Notes: generated from the sequence alone by a model not told the origin. 64,000 bases of DNA from Jejuia pallidilutea (GCF_002973595.1 NZ_PVEO01000007.1:62001-126000); one strand, 5' to 3'; numbered from the stretch's first letter, positions 51,960-61,513 are shown. Translations and numbers: made by a program.

Positions 51960-53795
51960 TTATTCAAAGCTTTGCATTTCTACTAGCTTTTGGTATACCC
52001 CTTTTTTAGCAATAAGTTCTGCGTGTTTACCTTTTTCTACAATTTCGCCTTTACTTAAAACAACAATTTCATCGGCATTTTGTATGGTAGATAAACGGTG
52101 TGCAATAACAATAGATGTTCTATTTTTCATCATATTCTCTAAGGCCACTTGTACTAAGCGCTCACTTTCTGTATCTAATGCAGAGGTAGCCTCATCTAAA
52201 ACCATTATTGGAGGACTTTTTAGTACGGCGCGGGCAATACTTAAACGCTGTTTTTGTCCGCCAGAGAGTTTATTGCCAGCATCTCCAATGTTAGTGTTTA
52301 TACCTTGCGGTAAGTTTTTTACAAATTCCCAAGCGTTAGCAACTTTTAGTGCTTCTATAACTTCGGTATCTGTTGCATTTTCATTACCAAGTTTTAGGTT
52401 GTTTTTAATGCTATCGTTAAATAGAATAGCATCTTGTGTTACTATACCTAATTGTTTGCGTAAGGAATTTGTGGTTAGCTTTTTTATATCGGTACCATCA
52501 ATTAAAATTTCACCTTTGTTAACATCGTAAAAACGCGTTATAAGGTTTGCTACAGTAGATTTGCCACTACCAGACTGCCCAACCAAAGCCACGGTTTTTC
52601 CTTTGGGAATGGTTAAGCTAAAATCTTTTAAAACATATTCGTCTTGGTACTTAAATGAAACATCATTAAACCTAATTTCAGAGTTAAAATCTTCTTTAAT
52701 AATGGCTCCAGGTTTGTCTTTTAAAGGGTTTGGTGTGTCTATAATTTCCTGTATACGTTCGGCAGCAGCACCACCTTTTTTAATGTTGTATAGGCCGCGG
52801 GATATTGCTTTTGCAGGCGTTAGAATATTATAGGCTAGCCCCATGTAAATTATAAATTTACTTCCATCTAAAGCTAAATTACTATTGTCGTTCAATACTA
52901 AATTACCACCGTACCATAATATTACAGAGATCATGCAAATACCTAAAAACTCACTAGCCGGTGAAGCAAGATTTTGACGATTTAATAATTTATTTGAAAA
53001 ATGATAAAACCTAGAGGTTGATTCTTGAAATGTTTCATAAAACTTAGCTTCAGCACTAAAACCTTTTATAATTCTTAAACCGGTAAGTGTTTCTTCTAAA
53101 GTAGACAGAAACATGCCTTGTTCTTTTTGAACACGATCTGATTTTCGCTTTAAACTTTTTCCAATTTTGGATATTACAAAGCCCATAATTGGAATAAAAA
53201 CAAAGACAAACAGCGTAAGTTGAGGGCTAATATACACCATAGCTATTATGGTGAAAATAATAGTTAAGGGCTCTCTAACAATTAATTCTAAAACAGATAA
53301 AAAAGAGTATTGTAAATCTTGAACATCGCCAGTTACCCTAGCTAAAATATCCCCTTTTCTTTGGTCTGATAAATACGATAGTGGTAATTCTATTGTTTTT
53401 TTATACACCTTGTTTCTAATGTCCCGAATAACGCCATTTCTTAAAAATACCAAAAAGTAGTTAGCAAGATAGCCAAATAGGTTTTTTAGTAGAAACATAA
53501 CCACTATTAAGCCAATGGTGAACATTAAAGCTTTAGATTTATCTCCGCCCGTAAATTGATGCATTTGATAATTAAGGTAGTCTCCTGCAAAATCGGCGAG
53601 TTTTTCTAAACTTGTATATTCTGGTTTTTGAGTTGGTACAGTTTTTTCTTTATCGAAAATAACGTCCAACATCGGTTTTAAAGCTATAAATGATAGTGTG
53701 CCAAATAACGCAAAAAACACATTAGAAATAATGTGTCCTGCGGCATAACGCTTATAAGGTTTTGCGTATTTTAAAATATTTGTAAAATGGCTCAT
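51960..53795 (-). CDS. MsbA-like ABC exporter, fused membrane and ATPase domains
   Basis: A 611-residue half-transporter working as a homodimer to flip or export lipids or lipid-linked molecules. Residues about 15-335 hold six membrane helices, including LPLSYLSDQRKGDILARVTG, a coupling helix region typical of MsbA. The ATPase domain follows: Walker A ALVGQSGSGKSTVANLI near 404-420, signature KLSGGQKQRLSIARAVL near 512-528 and Walker B IMVLDEATSALDTESE near 534-549, with the H-loop VIAHRLSTI. Lipid A flipping is a family possibility; other substrates such as drugs are equally open. Its ATG overlaps the phosphohexomutase stop by one base. Confidence 0.9.
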   Translation of the reverse strand: MSHFTNILKYAKPYKRYAAGHIISNVFFALFGTLSFIALKPMLDVIFDKEKTVPTQKPEYTSLEKLADFAGDYLNYQMHQFTGGDKSKALMFTIGLIVVMFLLKNLFGYLANYFLVFLRNGVIRDIRNKVYKKTIELPLSYLSDQRKGDILARVTGDVQDLQYSFLSVLELIVREPLTIIFTIIAMVYISPQLTLFVFVFIPIMGFVISKIGKSLKRKSDRVQKEQGMFLSTLEETLTGLRIIKGFSAEAKFYETFQESTSRFYHFSNKLLNRQNLASPASEFLGICMISVILWYGGNLVLNDNSNLALDGSKFIIYMGLAYNILTPAKAISRGLYNIKKGGAAAERIQEIIDTPNPLKDKPGAIIKEDFNSEIRFNDVSFKYQDEYVLKDFSLTIPKGKTVALVGQSGSGKSTVANLITRFYDVNKGEILIDGTDIKKLTTNSLRKQLGIVTQDAILFNDSIKNNLKLGNENATDTEVIEALKVANAWEFVKNLPQGINTNIGDAGNKLSGGQKQRLSIARAVLKSPPIMVLDEATSALDTESERLVQVALENMMKNRTSIVIAHRLSTIQNADEIVVLSKGEIVEKGKHAELIAKKGVYQKLVEMQSFE

Positions 53796-55525
53796 TAAAT
53801 AAGGTTCATGTCCTTAAGAATAGTTTCGGCCTTAGTGTCCAATTGGCTTTCTATAGCTTTAAAGTTTTCAGTACTATTTAATTTAGAATTTACACTTACG
53901 TAAAACTTAATTTTAGGTTCTGTACCGCTTGGTCTTAAAGCTATTTGGCTGCCATCTTCTGTATAATAAATTATAACATTAGATTTGGGGATATCAATAG
54001 ATGTGGTTTCCCCCGTTGCTAAGTTTTTAGATGTAGCAGATTCATAATCTTCAATTTTAACAACTTTAGAACCATTTACAACTTTAAGTGGGTTTTGGCG
54101 TGCATCAACCATCATTTGTTTTATTTCTTCAGCACCTTCAATTCCTTTTTTTGTTAATGAGATTAATTTTTCTTTGTAAAAACCATGCGCTACATAAAGT
54201 TTAATTAATTCTTCGAAGAAAGAGCTACCGTTAGCTTTTGTAATTGCAGCAATTTCGCAAGCTAAAAGCGTTGAGGTTACGGCATCTTTATCACGAACAA
54301 AATCGCCTACCATAAAACCAAAACTTTCTTCGCCACCACCTATAAAATCTAATTCTGGGTGGTCTTTAATTAATTTAGCAATCCACTTAAAGCCTGTTAG
54401 TACAATTTTGTTTTCAACGCCATAAGCATCGGCAAGTTTGTTCAACATAGGTGTGGAAACTATTGTGGTAGCAATAAATTCTTTTCCGTTTATTTTGCCT
54501 TCAGATTTCCATTTTTTCAATAGAAAATCTACCATCATAACCATAGTTTGATTTCCATTTAGTAGCTGTAATTCATTATCAGAATTACGAACGGCAACAC
54601 CTAATCTATCGCAATCAGGGTCTGTTCCTATTACAATATCTGCACCAACTTTATCGGCTAACTCTAAAGCCATTTTTAAGGCGGCAGGTTCTTCAGGGTT
54701 TGGCGATTTTACTGTAGGGAATCCACCATCTGGTTTGCGTTGTTCTTCAACTATGTGCACATGTTTATAACCAGCACGTTTTAAGGTTTCGGGAACTGCT
54801 GTAATTGAGGTTCCGTGCAGTGAGGTAAAAACAATTTTTAAATCGTCTTTAGCGGCTTGTGTGGCACCAACGGTTCCGTTTTCAACAGAGGCGTTAATAA
54901 ATACGTCGTCTACATCTTCTCCTATATAATTAATCAAGTCCTTATTGGCTTCAAACTTAACATCTGCATAATTAATATCATTTATCATCTTAATTACAGC
55001 AGCGTCGTGCGGCGGTACCATTTGTCCACCATCTTGCCAATATACTTTGTAGCCATTGTATTCTGGTGGGTTATGAGAAGCTGTTAGTACAATGCCACAG
55101 TGGCAGTTTAAATGCTTTACAGCAAAAGATAACTCTGGTGTGGCACGTAAATCCTCGAATAAAAATACTTGAATACCATTTGCTGAAAATACATCAGCAA
55201 CAATTTTAGCTAAAGTTTGGCTATTATGCCTGCAATCGTAGGCAATAACAGCTTTAGGTGTTTCATTTGGAAATTGTTGGTGTAAATAATTACTTAAGCC
55301 TTGAGTACTTTTGCCTAGTGTATATTTATTAATGCGGTTTGTGCCAACCCCCATAATACCGCGCATACCACCGGTACCAAATTCTAAATCTTTGTAAAAG
55401 CTCTCTTGAATGTCTTTTGGATTATTAGCAATATCGTTTTTAATGGTTTGTTGCGTTTCGGTATCAAAGGCTGGAGTTAACCAGGTATTTATTCTCTCTA
55501 AAATTTTTGGATCTATGTGTATCAT
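53795..55525 (-). CDS. Phosphoglucomutase/phosphomannomutase (phospho-sugar mutase)
   Basis: A 576-residue alpha-D-phosphohexomutase that interconverts hexose 1- and 6-phosphates, supplying sugar-nucleotide precursors. Domain 1 has [20 protein letters not shown] and the phosphoserine loop [19 protein letters not shown] near 134-152; the metal-binding loop is [16 protein letters not shown] near 294-309; the sugar-binding loop is [16 protein letters not shown] near 391-406; and the phosphate-binding loop is [17 protein letters not shown] near 533-549. This long form is the Bacteroidota PGM/PMM type. ATG at 55525 ([16 protein letters not shown]) is preferred to one eight codons upstream. Confidence 0.93.
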   Translation of the reverse strand: MIHIDPKILERINTWLTPAFDTETQQTIKNDIANNPKDIQESFYKDLEFGTGGMRGIMGVGTNRINKYTLGKSTQGLSNYLHQQFPNETPKAVIAYDCRHNSQTLAKIVADVFSANGIQVFLFEDLRATPELSFAVKHLNCHCGIVLTASHNPPEYNGYKVYWQDGGQMVPPHDAAVIKMINDINYADVKFEANKDLINYIGEDVDDVFINASVENGTVGATQAAKDDLKIVFTSLHGTSITAVPETLKRAGYKHVHIVEEQRKPDGGFPTVKSPNPEEPAALKMALELADKVGADIVIGTDPDCDRLGVAVRNSDNELQLLNGNQTMVMMVDFLLKKWKSEGKINGKEFIATTIVSTPMLNKLADAYGVENKIVLTGFKWIAKLIKDHPELDFIGGGEESFGFMVGDFVRDKDAVTSTLLACEIAAITKANGSSFFEELIKLYVAHGFYKEKLISLTKKGIEGAEEIKQMMVDARQNPLKVVNGSKVVKIEDYESATSKNLATGETTSIDIPKSNVIIYYTEDGSQIALRPSGTEPKIKFYVSVNSKLNSTENFKAIESQLDTKAETILKDMNLI

Positions 55526-55546
55526 AATATTGTTAAAAGGTATTGA

Positions 55547-55573
55547 CAAAAATACACATTTGCAGCAAAAGTA
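55547..55573 (-). promoter_or_regulatory. Two candidate -7 elements before the phosphohexomutase gene
   Basis: On the minus strand, TACTTTTG (55573-55566) followed by CTG, and TATTTTTG (55554-55547), each match TAnnTTTG. Neither has a TTG at the right distance, so I cannot say which is used. Either would drive the mutase and exporter pair. Confidence 0.4.
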
Positions 55574-55625
55574 TATATTTAAAAGTCAGCCTTTTTAAGT
55601 AAATAGTTACATAACAGGGTGAGTA

Positions 55626-56576
55626 CTATGAGAAATTAAGCTCGTTTTTAATTAAGTAACGACGCTTATCGGGTCTGTTACGTAAAATTAATTCACCTAA
55701 AAACCCTGCAACAAAAAATTGTGTACCAATAACCATTGTAATTAAAGCGATGTAAAATTCTGGTCGTTGTGTTATTAGTCTTCCTTTGGTATGAATAAAC
55801 AGTTTGTCTACACCAAGATAGAGTGCGAACCCAAAACCAATAAAAAGCATAATTACACCAAGTGCGCCAAATAAGTGCATAGGGCGTTTGCCAAAGCGCG
55901 ATAAAAACCAAATGGTAATGAGGTCTAAAAAACCATGAATAAACCTATCTATACCAAATTTTGTTTCTCCGTATTTTCTAGCTTGGTGTTTTACTACCTT
56001 TTCGCCAATGTTACTAAAGCCAGCATTTTTAGCTAAAACAGGAATATAACGGTGCATTTCACCATTAACATCAATATGTTTAACAACAGCTTTCCGGTAA
56101 GATTTTAGTCCGCAATTAAAGTCGTGTAATTTAACACCAGATGTTTTTCTCGCGGCCCAATTAAATAGCTTAGATGGTAGATTTTTTTTAATAATAGCAT
56201 CGTAGCGTTTCTTTTTCCAACCAGAAACCAAGTCGAACCCATCCGAAGTTATCATTTTGTAAAGTTCGGGGATTTCATCAGGATTGTCCTGCAAATCGGC
56301 ATCCATGGTTATTACCACATCGCCCTGTGCTTTTTCAAAACCAGCATGAAGGGCTTGGGATTTACCAAAGTTTCTTAAAAAACGAATGCCTTTTACATTG
56401 TGGTCTTTTAAAGAAAGTTCCGAAATTATTTTCCAGGAGCCATCAGTACTGCCATCATCAATAAAAATAATTTCGTAAGAAAAACGATTGGACTGCATAA
56501 CACGTGCAATCCAATCATGTAATTCGGTTAAAGATTCTTCTTCGTTAAGTAGTGGTATTACTACGGATATGTTCAT
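55626..56576 (-). CDS. GT2 family polyprenyl-phosphate glycosyltransferase, membrane-anchored
   Basis: A 316-residue ArnC/GtrB-type enzyme. MNISVVIPLLNEEESLTELH, IIFIDDGSTDGSWKII near 35-50, FLRNFGKSQALHAGFEKAQG near 67-86 and VVITMDADLQDNPDEIPELY near 88-107 are the catalytic landmarks, with the D-A-D metal site. Two C-terminal membrane helices lie at about 235-258 and 270-300. It probably loads a sugar or aminosugar on undecaprenyl phosphate. It lies outside the polysaccharide cluster and could serve lipid A modification or protein glycosylation. About 40 bases separate it from the DUF4199 gene upstream. Confidence 0.88.
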   Translation of the reverse strand: MNISVVIPLLNEEESLTELHDWIARVMQSNRFSYEIIFIDDGSTDGSWKIISELSLKDHNVKGIRFLRNFGKSQALHAGFEKAQGDVVITMDADLQDNPDEIPELYKMITSDGFDLVSGWKKKRYDAIIKKNLPSKLFNWAARKTSGVKLHDFNCGLKSYRKAVVKHIDVNGEMHRYIPVLAKNAGFSNIGEKVVKHQARKYGETKFGIDRFIHGFLDLITIWFLSRFGKRPMHLFGALGVIMLFIGFGFALYLGVDKLFIHTKGRLITQRPEFYIALITMVIGTQFFVAGFLGELILRNRPDKRRYLIKNELNFS

Positions 56577-56615
56577 GGAAATAGTTTCGCCTAATAAAAT
56601 TCAAAAATAACGAAT

Positions 56616-57149
56616 TTATTCTGCGTCTGGATTTCTTTTTTTCATGATTGCGGCAACTATTAATCCAACAATACTAAAACCAGCTAGTTGCCAAACTATA
56701 GATTGTAATACATTACTAACAGAATACATGTTTCCTTTAGCTTCCATCTGTTCAACGGTTTCATTAATTACCTCAGAAGGCACGTTGTAGCTCTCTAATC
56801 TTTCAACTTGCGAATTAATAATTTTTTCTTGTAATTCTACCGAAGCCTCTGGGTCTATGAAGTTAAAAAGAATAATACTAAAAGCGGCACTAATTAGTAC
56901 CCCTACAAGCAATGTTAAAAAATAAGAGGAAAAAGCATCTTTAAAGCTGATAAAGCCCCCAAGTAGTTTTTTAGATTTAGCAATTGATATAATGCCTATT
57001 ATAACAACTACAAATAAAAACAATAGCCCAAACCAAATCTCTGTAAATAAATCTAAACTTACTGCGTAGCCTATTCCTGTAAGTAATATTAATGTAATTC
57101 CTAGATAAAGTCCATAGTTAACGGCACTAGACTTAAAAGATGTTTTCAT
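56616..57149 (-). CDS. DUF4199 domain membrane protein
   Basis: A 177-residue inner-membrane protein with four hydrophobic segments (residues about 12-30, 35-55, 73-95 and 150-168). The block KKLLGGFISFKDAFSSYFLT near 60-79 is typical of DUF4199, a family confined mainly to Bacteroidota and of unknown function. The helical segment at about 100-145 (EKIINSQVERLESYNVPSEV) is charged and outside the membrane. In many relatives it precedes a GT2 gene as here, which suggests a linked role, but that is from memory. Confidence 0.83.
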   Translation of the reverse strand: MKTSFKSSAVNYGLYLGITLILLTGIGYAVSLDLFTEIWFGLLFLFVVVIIGIISIAKSKKLLGGFISFKDAFSSYFLTLLVGVLISAAFSIILFNFIDPEASVELQEKIINSQVERLESYNVPSEVINETVEQMEAKGNMYSVSNVLQSIVWQLAGFSIVGLIVAAIMKKRNPDAE

Positions 57150-57189
57150 GTTTTTTTTATTTTGATTATTTAGTTTGCTAATAAGTATA

Positions 57190-57217
57190 TAAAGATAGTA
57201 AAACGTTACATTTACAA
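57190..57217 (-). promoter_or_regulatory. Candidate Bacteroidota promoter for the DUF4199 gene
   Basis: On the minus strand, TTG (57217-57215) and TATCTTTA (57197-57190) lie 17 bases apart, matching the phylum consensus at all but one base. It lies about 40 bases upstream of the ATG at 57149 and is back to back with the promoter of the L31 gene. Confidence 0.5.
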
Positions 57218-57243
57218 ACTAAAATAAAAAATATTAAAAAGTA

Positions 57244-57273
57244 TTGTTAATTTATAAAAATTACTTAAATTTG
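57244..57273 (+). promoter_or_regulatory. Bacteroidota promoter of the L31 gene
   Basis: TTG (57244-57246) and TAAATTTG (57266-57273) are separated by 19 bases, an exact match to the consensus, and CA follows the -7 element. The start codon at 57310 lies 36 bases beyond. A strong promoter is expected for a ribosomal protein gene. Confidence 0.75.
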
Positions 57274-57309
57274 CACCTCTAAAAAATTAAGATTTAAAGC
57301 GTAAAAGCG

Positions 57310-57561
57310 ATGAAAAAAGGTATACATCCAGAAAATTATAGAATAGTAGCATTTAAAGATATGTCTAACGATGACGTGTTTTTAACAAAATCTACTGCAA
57401 CAACAAATGAAACGATTGATGTTGACGGTGTTGAATACCCACTTGTAAAAATGGAGATTTCTAGAACATCGCACCCATACTACACTGGTAAATCTAAACT
57501 TGTAGATACTGCTGGTAGAATTGATAAATTTAAAAACAAGTACGCTAAGTTTAAAAAATAA
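57310..57561 (+). CDS. rpmE2: 50S ribosomal protein L31, type B
   Basis: An 83-residue large-subunit protein. [20 protein letters not shown] and [20 protein letters not shown] are the signatures of type B L31. The zinc-binding cysteines of type A L31 are absent, the usual mark of this form. It is carried alone with its own promoter and terminator. In some bacteria type B L31 replaces the zinc form under zinc limitation, but in many Bacteroidota it is the only copy, so zinc control should not be assumed. Confidence 0.97.
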   Translation: MKKGIHPENYRIVAFKDMSNDDVFLTKSTATTNETIDVDGVEYPLVKMEISRTSHPYYTGKSKLVDTAGRIDKFKNKYAKFKK

Positions 57562-57583
57562 CTCAACGCTATTACTATACAGT

Positions 57584-57617
57584 AAAGCCTTTCAATTTTT
57601 TTTGAAGGGCTTTTTTT
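57584..57617 (+). terminator. Rho-independent terminator of the L31 gene
   Basis: AAAGCCTTTCAA (57584-57595) pairs with TTGAAGGGCTTT (57602-57613) with one G-T pair, and the T-run continues to 57617. It lies 22 bases beyond the L31 stop. Confidence 0.9.
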
Positions 57618-57674
57618 ATTGTTGGTTTTTAAACTACTTTTGATGTTGTAACTAATTAAAGTTAAAGTGAAACA

Positions 57675-57702
57675 CTTCTAACTTCTAACTTCTAACTTCT
57701 AA
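57675..57702 (+). repeat. Four tandem copies of a heptamer (CTTCTAA)
   Basis: Four exact copies of CTTCTAA run from 57675 to 57702 and end seven bases before the ATG at 57710. They occupy the ribosome-binding and leader region of the GlmU-family gene. Copy number changes could alter promoter spacing or translation. Similar short tandem repeats occur in many flavobacterial intergenic gaps. Confidence 0.8.
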
Positions 57703-57709
57703 TTTTGAG

Positions 57710-58885
57710 ATGAACTATATTCTTTTTGACGGTCCTTCGAGAAACAACTTACTTCCATTCACATTCACAAGGCCAGTTGCCGATATTCGTATTGGAATTT
57801 TAACTATTAGAGAAAAATGGGAATCGTTTTTAGATACCACAACCACAACTGTTACCGAAGATTATTTATCTGAAAAGTATCCTATGGTTGAAATGGACGA
57901 GAATGTAATGATAAATGCATCATACCTGCCTAATTTGCAATTAGTGGAAATGATTAAGGATTTAAAGCAAAATCAAGCTATTTTTAAAGATGAAGATGTT
58001 ATTGCCTTTTTTGCAAAAGAAGGAGAAGAAAATATTGATTTTGACACATGTGATGCGATAGAATATAGTGGAGATTGTTTAAAAGTAGAAAATACTTGGG
58101 ATATTTTCTCAAAAAATGAAGAAGCAATTCAAGAAGATTTTACACTTTTAACCAAAGGGAAAACATCGCAGCCTATTCCTGCTAGTAACAACATTATAGC
58201 ACCAGAAAATATTTTTTTAGAAGAAGGTGCAAAACTAGAGTTTGCAACCCTTAATGCTTCTAAAGGACCTATTTACATTGGTAAGCACGTAGAAATTATG
58301 GAAGGTTCTTTACTGCGAGGTCCCATAGCTTTGTGTGATAGCTCTATTGTTAAAATGGGTGCAAAAATTTATGGCGCTACTACCCTTGGGCCTTATAGTA
58401 AAATAGGAGGCGAAGTAAATAATTCAGTAATTTTTGGCTACTCAAGTAAAGGGCACGAAGGATATTTAGGTAATTCTGTTCTTGGAGAATGGTGTAATTT
58501 AGGAGCAGATACAAATAATTCAAATTTAAAGAACAACTATGCCGAAGTGCGTTTGTGGAATTACCAAACCGAAGGTTTTGCAAAAACTGGCTTACAGTTT
58601 TGTGGCCTTATGATGGGCGACCATAGCAAATGTGGCATAAACACTATGTTTAATACAGGAACGGTGGTAGGCGTTAGTGCTAATATTTTTGGTAGTGGTT
58701 TTCCTAGAAATTTTATACCCAGTTTTAGTTGGGGCGGTAATAGCGGGTTTACTACTTATTTAACCAAGAAAGCTTTTGAAGTAGCTAAGGTAGTAATGCA
58801 AAGGCGAGGTATAGAATTCTCTGAAGACGATAAAGCTATTCTAGAACACGTTTTTGAAGAAACTAAAAAATACCGACGCCAGTAA
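57710..58885 (+). CDS. GlmU-family putative sugar nucleotidyltransferase
   Basis: A 391-residue cytoplasmic protein. The N-terminal MNYILFDGPSRNNLLPFTFT and RPVADIRIGILTIREKWESF are typical of the Bacteroidota GlmU-family group. Residues about 170-360 form a left-handed beta helix with hexapeptide turns (GPIYIGKHVEIMEGSLLRGP, SIVKMGAKIYGATTLGPYSK, NIFGSGFPRNFIPSFSWGG). It could activate a sugar 1-phosphate and/or acetylate it, but the N-terminal domain is divergent from true GlmU and its substrate is unknown. The ATG directly follows the heptamer repeat. Confidence 0.85.
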   Translation: MNYILFDGPSRNNLLPFTFTRPVADIRIGILTIREKWESFLDTTTTTVTEDYLSEKYPMVEMDENVMINASYLPNLQLVEMIKDLKQNQAIFKDEDVIAFFAKEGEENIDFDTCDAIEYSGDCLKVENTWDIFSKNEEAIQEDFTLLTKGKTSQPIPASNNIIAPENIFLEEGAKLEFATLNASKGPIYIGKHVEIMEGSLLRGPIALCDSSIVKMGAKIYGATTLGPYSKIGGEVNNSVIFGYSSKGHEGYLGNSVLGEWCNLGADTNNSNLKNNYAEVRLWNYQTEGFAKTGLQFCGLMMGDHSKCGINTMFNTGTVVGVSANIFGSGFPRNFIPSFSWGGNSGFTTYLTKKAFEVAKVVMQRRGIEFSEDDKAILEHVFEETKKYRRQ

Positions 58886-58918
58886 TTATGTTGTAAGGTG
58901 CTAAAAATTAAACATTTG

Positions 58919-58926
58919 TATATTTG
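58919..58926 (+). promoter_or_regulatory. Candidate -7 promoter element of the beta-propeller gene
   Basis: TATATTTG matches TAnnTTTG exactly and lies 21 bases before the ATG at 58948. A TTG at 58891-58893 is 25 bases upstream, slightly further than usual. Confidence 0.4.
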
Positions 58927-58947
58927 TGTAATCTACAAGCGTTTTTT

Positions 58948-59871
58948 ATGTATAGAAAGTTACCAATATTAGTGCTCTTTTTACTTTGTGCTCAAAGTTT
59001 TTCCCAAGTCACAAAATACCATGTAAAAAATTTAAAACTTAATACAAAGTATCCGCATTTTGGAGTGAATTTGTGTGGAGACAATAAGGTGCTTTTCACA
59101 TCATATCAGCTTAATAAAAAAGGAAAAGTAAAGAAAATGTTTGATGGCCAAGGCATTTTAACCATTTACAAAGGCAGTGTTGATAGCGATGGCAACATAA
59201 AAAATATAGAAGAAGTTACTATTGATCCTAAGGCTAATATTGAAAGTATAACTAGCGCTACGTTATCTTTAGATGAGCAACAATTATACATTACAACTAC
59301 CTACACCAATAAAAGTAAGCCAAAGGGTAATTTTAATAAGGTCAATTTTCACATAGAAGTGGGTGAGTATAAAGCTGGAATTGGCTATACAAATTTTAAG
59401 GTTTTACCATTTTGTAATCCCAAGTATTCTTATGCACATCCTGTATTTAGTTTAGATGGTAAAACTTTATATTTTACGGCTAACGTAAAAGGAGGCAGGG
59501 AAACAACAAAAGGCGCTTCTGATATTTTTAAAGTTGATGTTTTACAAAACAATACCTTCGGAAAAATAAAAAATTTAGGTGCAAGAGTAAATTCTTATAG
59601 TAAGGAAATGTTTCCTACGATTTCTAAAGAGAATGTGCTCTATTTTGCGTCAAATAAATCAAACGGTTACGGTGGTTTCGATTTGTACAAAAGTAAAATG
59701 AATGCCGATGGTACTTTTAATAAAGCTGAAAAATTACCAAAACCCATTAATAGTTCTCAAGACGATTTGTCTCTAGTAATGCTACCAAATGGCAACTCTG
59801 GATTTATGGTATCTAAACGCAAGGGAGGGAAAGGCGACGATGATATATATTATTTTACCATAATAAAATAA
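58948..59871 (+). CDS. Secreted WD40-like (PD40) beta-propeller protein
   Basis: A 307-residue exported protein with signal peptide MYRKLPILVLFLLCAQSFSQ. Several PD40/TolB-type blades are visible: HPVFSLDGKTLYFTANVKGG near 161-180, EMFPTISKENVLYFASNKSN near 217-236, GGFDLYKSKMNADGTF near 239-254 and DDDIYYFTIIK at the end. In Bacteroidota such repeats often precede an OmpA domain, but none is present here, so it is the stand-alone form. ATG at 58948 gives a proper signal peptide; an upstream in-frame start at 58924 overlaps the promoter element. Function unknown. Confidence 0.8.
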   Translation: MYRKLPILVLFLLCAQSFSQVTKYHVKNLKLNTKYPHFGVNLCGDNKVLFTSYQLNKKGKVKKMFDGQGILTIYKGSVDSDGNIKNIEEVTIDPKANIESITSATLSLDEQQLYITTTYTNKSKPKGNFNKVNFHIEVGEYKAGIGYTNFKVLPFCNPKYSYAHPVFSLDGKTLYFTANVKGGRETTKGASDIFKVDVLQNNTFGKIKNLGARVNSYSKEMFPTISKENVLYFASNKSNGYGGFDLYKSKMNADGTFNKAEKLPKPINSSQDDLSLVMLPNGNSGFMVSKRKGGKGDDDIYYFTIIK

Positions 59872-59872
59872 T

Positions 59873-61498
59873 TTAATCTACCGATTTGGTTACACGCCTT
59901 AAATCCAATAAATTAATAGGGTTAATGCCTAATCCTTTTACGTTTTTTCTGGTAAATCGTACAACTTCGTCGTAAAATAGCGGTACCATAATGGCATTTT
60001 CCATAGCAATAGAGTCTATGGTGGTATATAAATGTTTTCGTTCTTCAATATTAGAAATACTAAAAGCTTTGTTGTATAAACTATCTACAGTTTTGTTTTT
60101 AAAATGAAAATAATTAGAGCCTTTTGGGGTGAAATTTTTACTGTAAAAAATAGATAAATAGTTTTCGGCATCCATATAATCTGCCACCCAAGAACTTCTA
60201 AACATATCTACTTTACCATCAGATCGCGATGATCTTAATGTGGCTTCGGGCATTACATCTACATTAATCTTTAAGCCAGCTTTTTCTAGCTCCCGTTGAA
60301 TAAATTCGCAAAAACTAAGGTAATTGCTAGAGGTTACTAAAGTTATTTCAGGATTGGTTATGCCACTTTCTTTTTTAAATGTATTAATGAGCTCTTTTGC
60401 TTTTTCAGGTTGGTAAGAAAAACCAATAGATTTGCTGTATCCAGGAAGTCCAATAGGTATAAAGCCGCCAGTAGCAGGATTGCCAATACCGTTTCTTAAA
60501 TATATCATCATTTTTTTTCGGTTAAATCCATAGTTAATGGCTTTTCTTATATGTATAGATTGTATTTCTGGTGTTTCAGATTCCAAATAAAATCCTAAAT
60601 ATTCAGAGTTCAAATAAGGGCCTTTTTTCATATCAACTTCAGACTTGTAAGTATCCCTTAGACGGCCATCTGCAGTTAATAGCTCATCTTTATAAGAAGC
60701 GTCTAACCCAGAAAGATAATCTATATTACCTTGTGCAAATTGTAAAAATTCACTTTGTTTATCGGGTAAAAAAGTAAGCGCTACAGCTTCTAAATAGGGT
60801 AAAGTATTGCCGTTTTGGTCTTTTTCAAAATACTGTTCGTTTTTCCTAAAAACTAGTTTTATATTTTCTTCCCAACGCTTAAACTTAAAAGGCCCAGTGC
60901 CAATAGGGTGAGAGCGAAATTCTGTACCATAATGCGACACAATTTCCTTAGGAACCACAGAGCAATATTTCATGGTAAGCAACCCGATGAACGCAGGAAA
61001 GGGCTGCTTTAAATTAATTTGAAAAATGGTATCGTTTAGTGCTTTATAATTTTCAACTTTATTTAGTACCCAGCTTCCCGGTGCTGCAAGTTTTTCATCT
61101 TTTAATCTATTTAAGCTATATGTAAAATCGCTAGCAATAACAGTTCTGGTAGAGTCTTTTCCAAATAACTTATGCTTGTGAAAATAAACATCGTTTCTTA
61201 GGTTGAATGTGTAAGTTAAGCCGTTGTTAGAAATTTTCCAGTCTTTTGCAATACATGGTAAAATATTAAGTTTATCATCCAGTTGTACTAAGCCATTAAA
61301 GAGTTGATTGCAAACCGAGTTATCTTGCAACGTTCTTGAAAATGCAGGGTCTAAAGTGTTAATATTCGCAAATTCGTTGTAGCGAAAAATCAAATGATCT
61401 TTATTTGAGTTGGTGTTTTTTCCACAGGAAAAAAAACAAAAAATAACACAACTAACTGATATATAAGTAATTGTTTGATGCCAGATGCGTTTTATCAT
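59873..61498 (-). CDS. Peptide/nickel-type ABC substrate-binding lipoprotein (SBP family 5)
   Basis: A 541-residue lipoprotein; residues 1-25 contain VSCVIFCFFSCGKN, with the lipobox Cys at about 25. The body follows the OppA/DppA pattern: IFRYNEFANINTLDPAFSRT near 37-56, NQLFNGLVQLDDKLNILPCI, NGLTYTFNLRNDVYFH near 91-106, VPKEIVSHYGTEFRSHPIGT then GPFKFKRWEENIKLVFRKNE near 199-218, and YGFNRKKMMIYLRNG near 325. It should bind an oligopeptide or similar ligand in the periplasm. No permease or ATPase genes are adjacent, so its transporter lies elsewhere or it works alone. It is convergent with the propeller gene, one base apart. Confidence 0.9.
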   Translation of the reverse strand: MIKRIWHQTITYISVSCVIFCFFSCGKNTNSNKDHLIFRYNEFANINTLDPAFSRTLQDNSVCNQLFNGLVQLDDKLNILPCIAKDWKISNNGLTYTFNLRNDVYFHKHKLFGKDSTRTVIASDFTYSLNRLKDEKLAAPGSWVLNKVENYKALNDTIFQINLKQPFPAFIGLLTMKYCSVVPKEIVSHYGTEFRSHPIGTGPFKFKRWEENIKLVFRKNEQYFEKDQNGNTLPYLEAVALTFLPDKQSEFLQFAQGNIDYLSGLDASYKDELLTADGRLRDTYKSEVDMKKGPYLNSEYLGFYLESETPEIQSIHIRKAINYGFNRKKMMIYLRNGIGNPATGGFIPIGLPGYSKSIGFSYQPEKAKELINTFKKESGITNPEITLVTSSNYLSFCEFIQRELEKAGLKINVDVMPEATLRSSRSDGKVDMFRSSWVADYMDAENYLSIFYSKNFTPKGSNYFHFKNKTVDSLYNKAFSISNIEERKHLYTTIDSIAMENAIMVPLFYDEVVRFTRKNVKGLGINPINLLDLRRVTKSVD

Positions 61499-61513
61499 AT
61501 AAGTTATTAGTTG

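Noticed and set aside
52084-52530. Plus-strand open frame of 148 codons
   Set aside because: Shadow of the ABC exporter ATPase domain.
57310-57561. Zinc-responsive control of type B L31
   Set aside because: No Zur-like operator was seen in the upstream gap, and many Bacteroidota carry only this form of L31.
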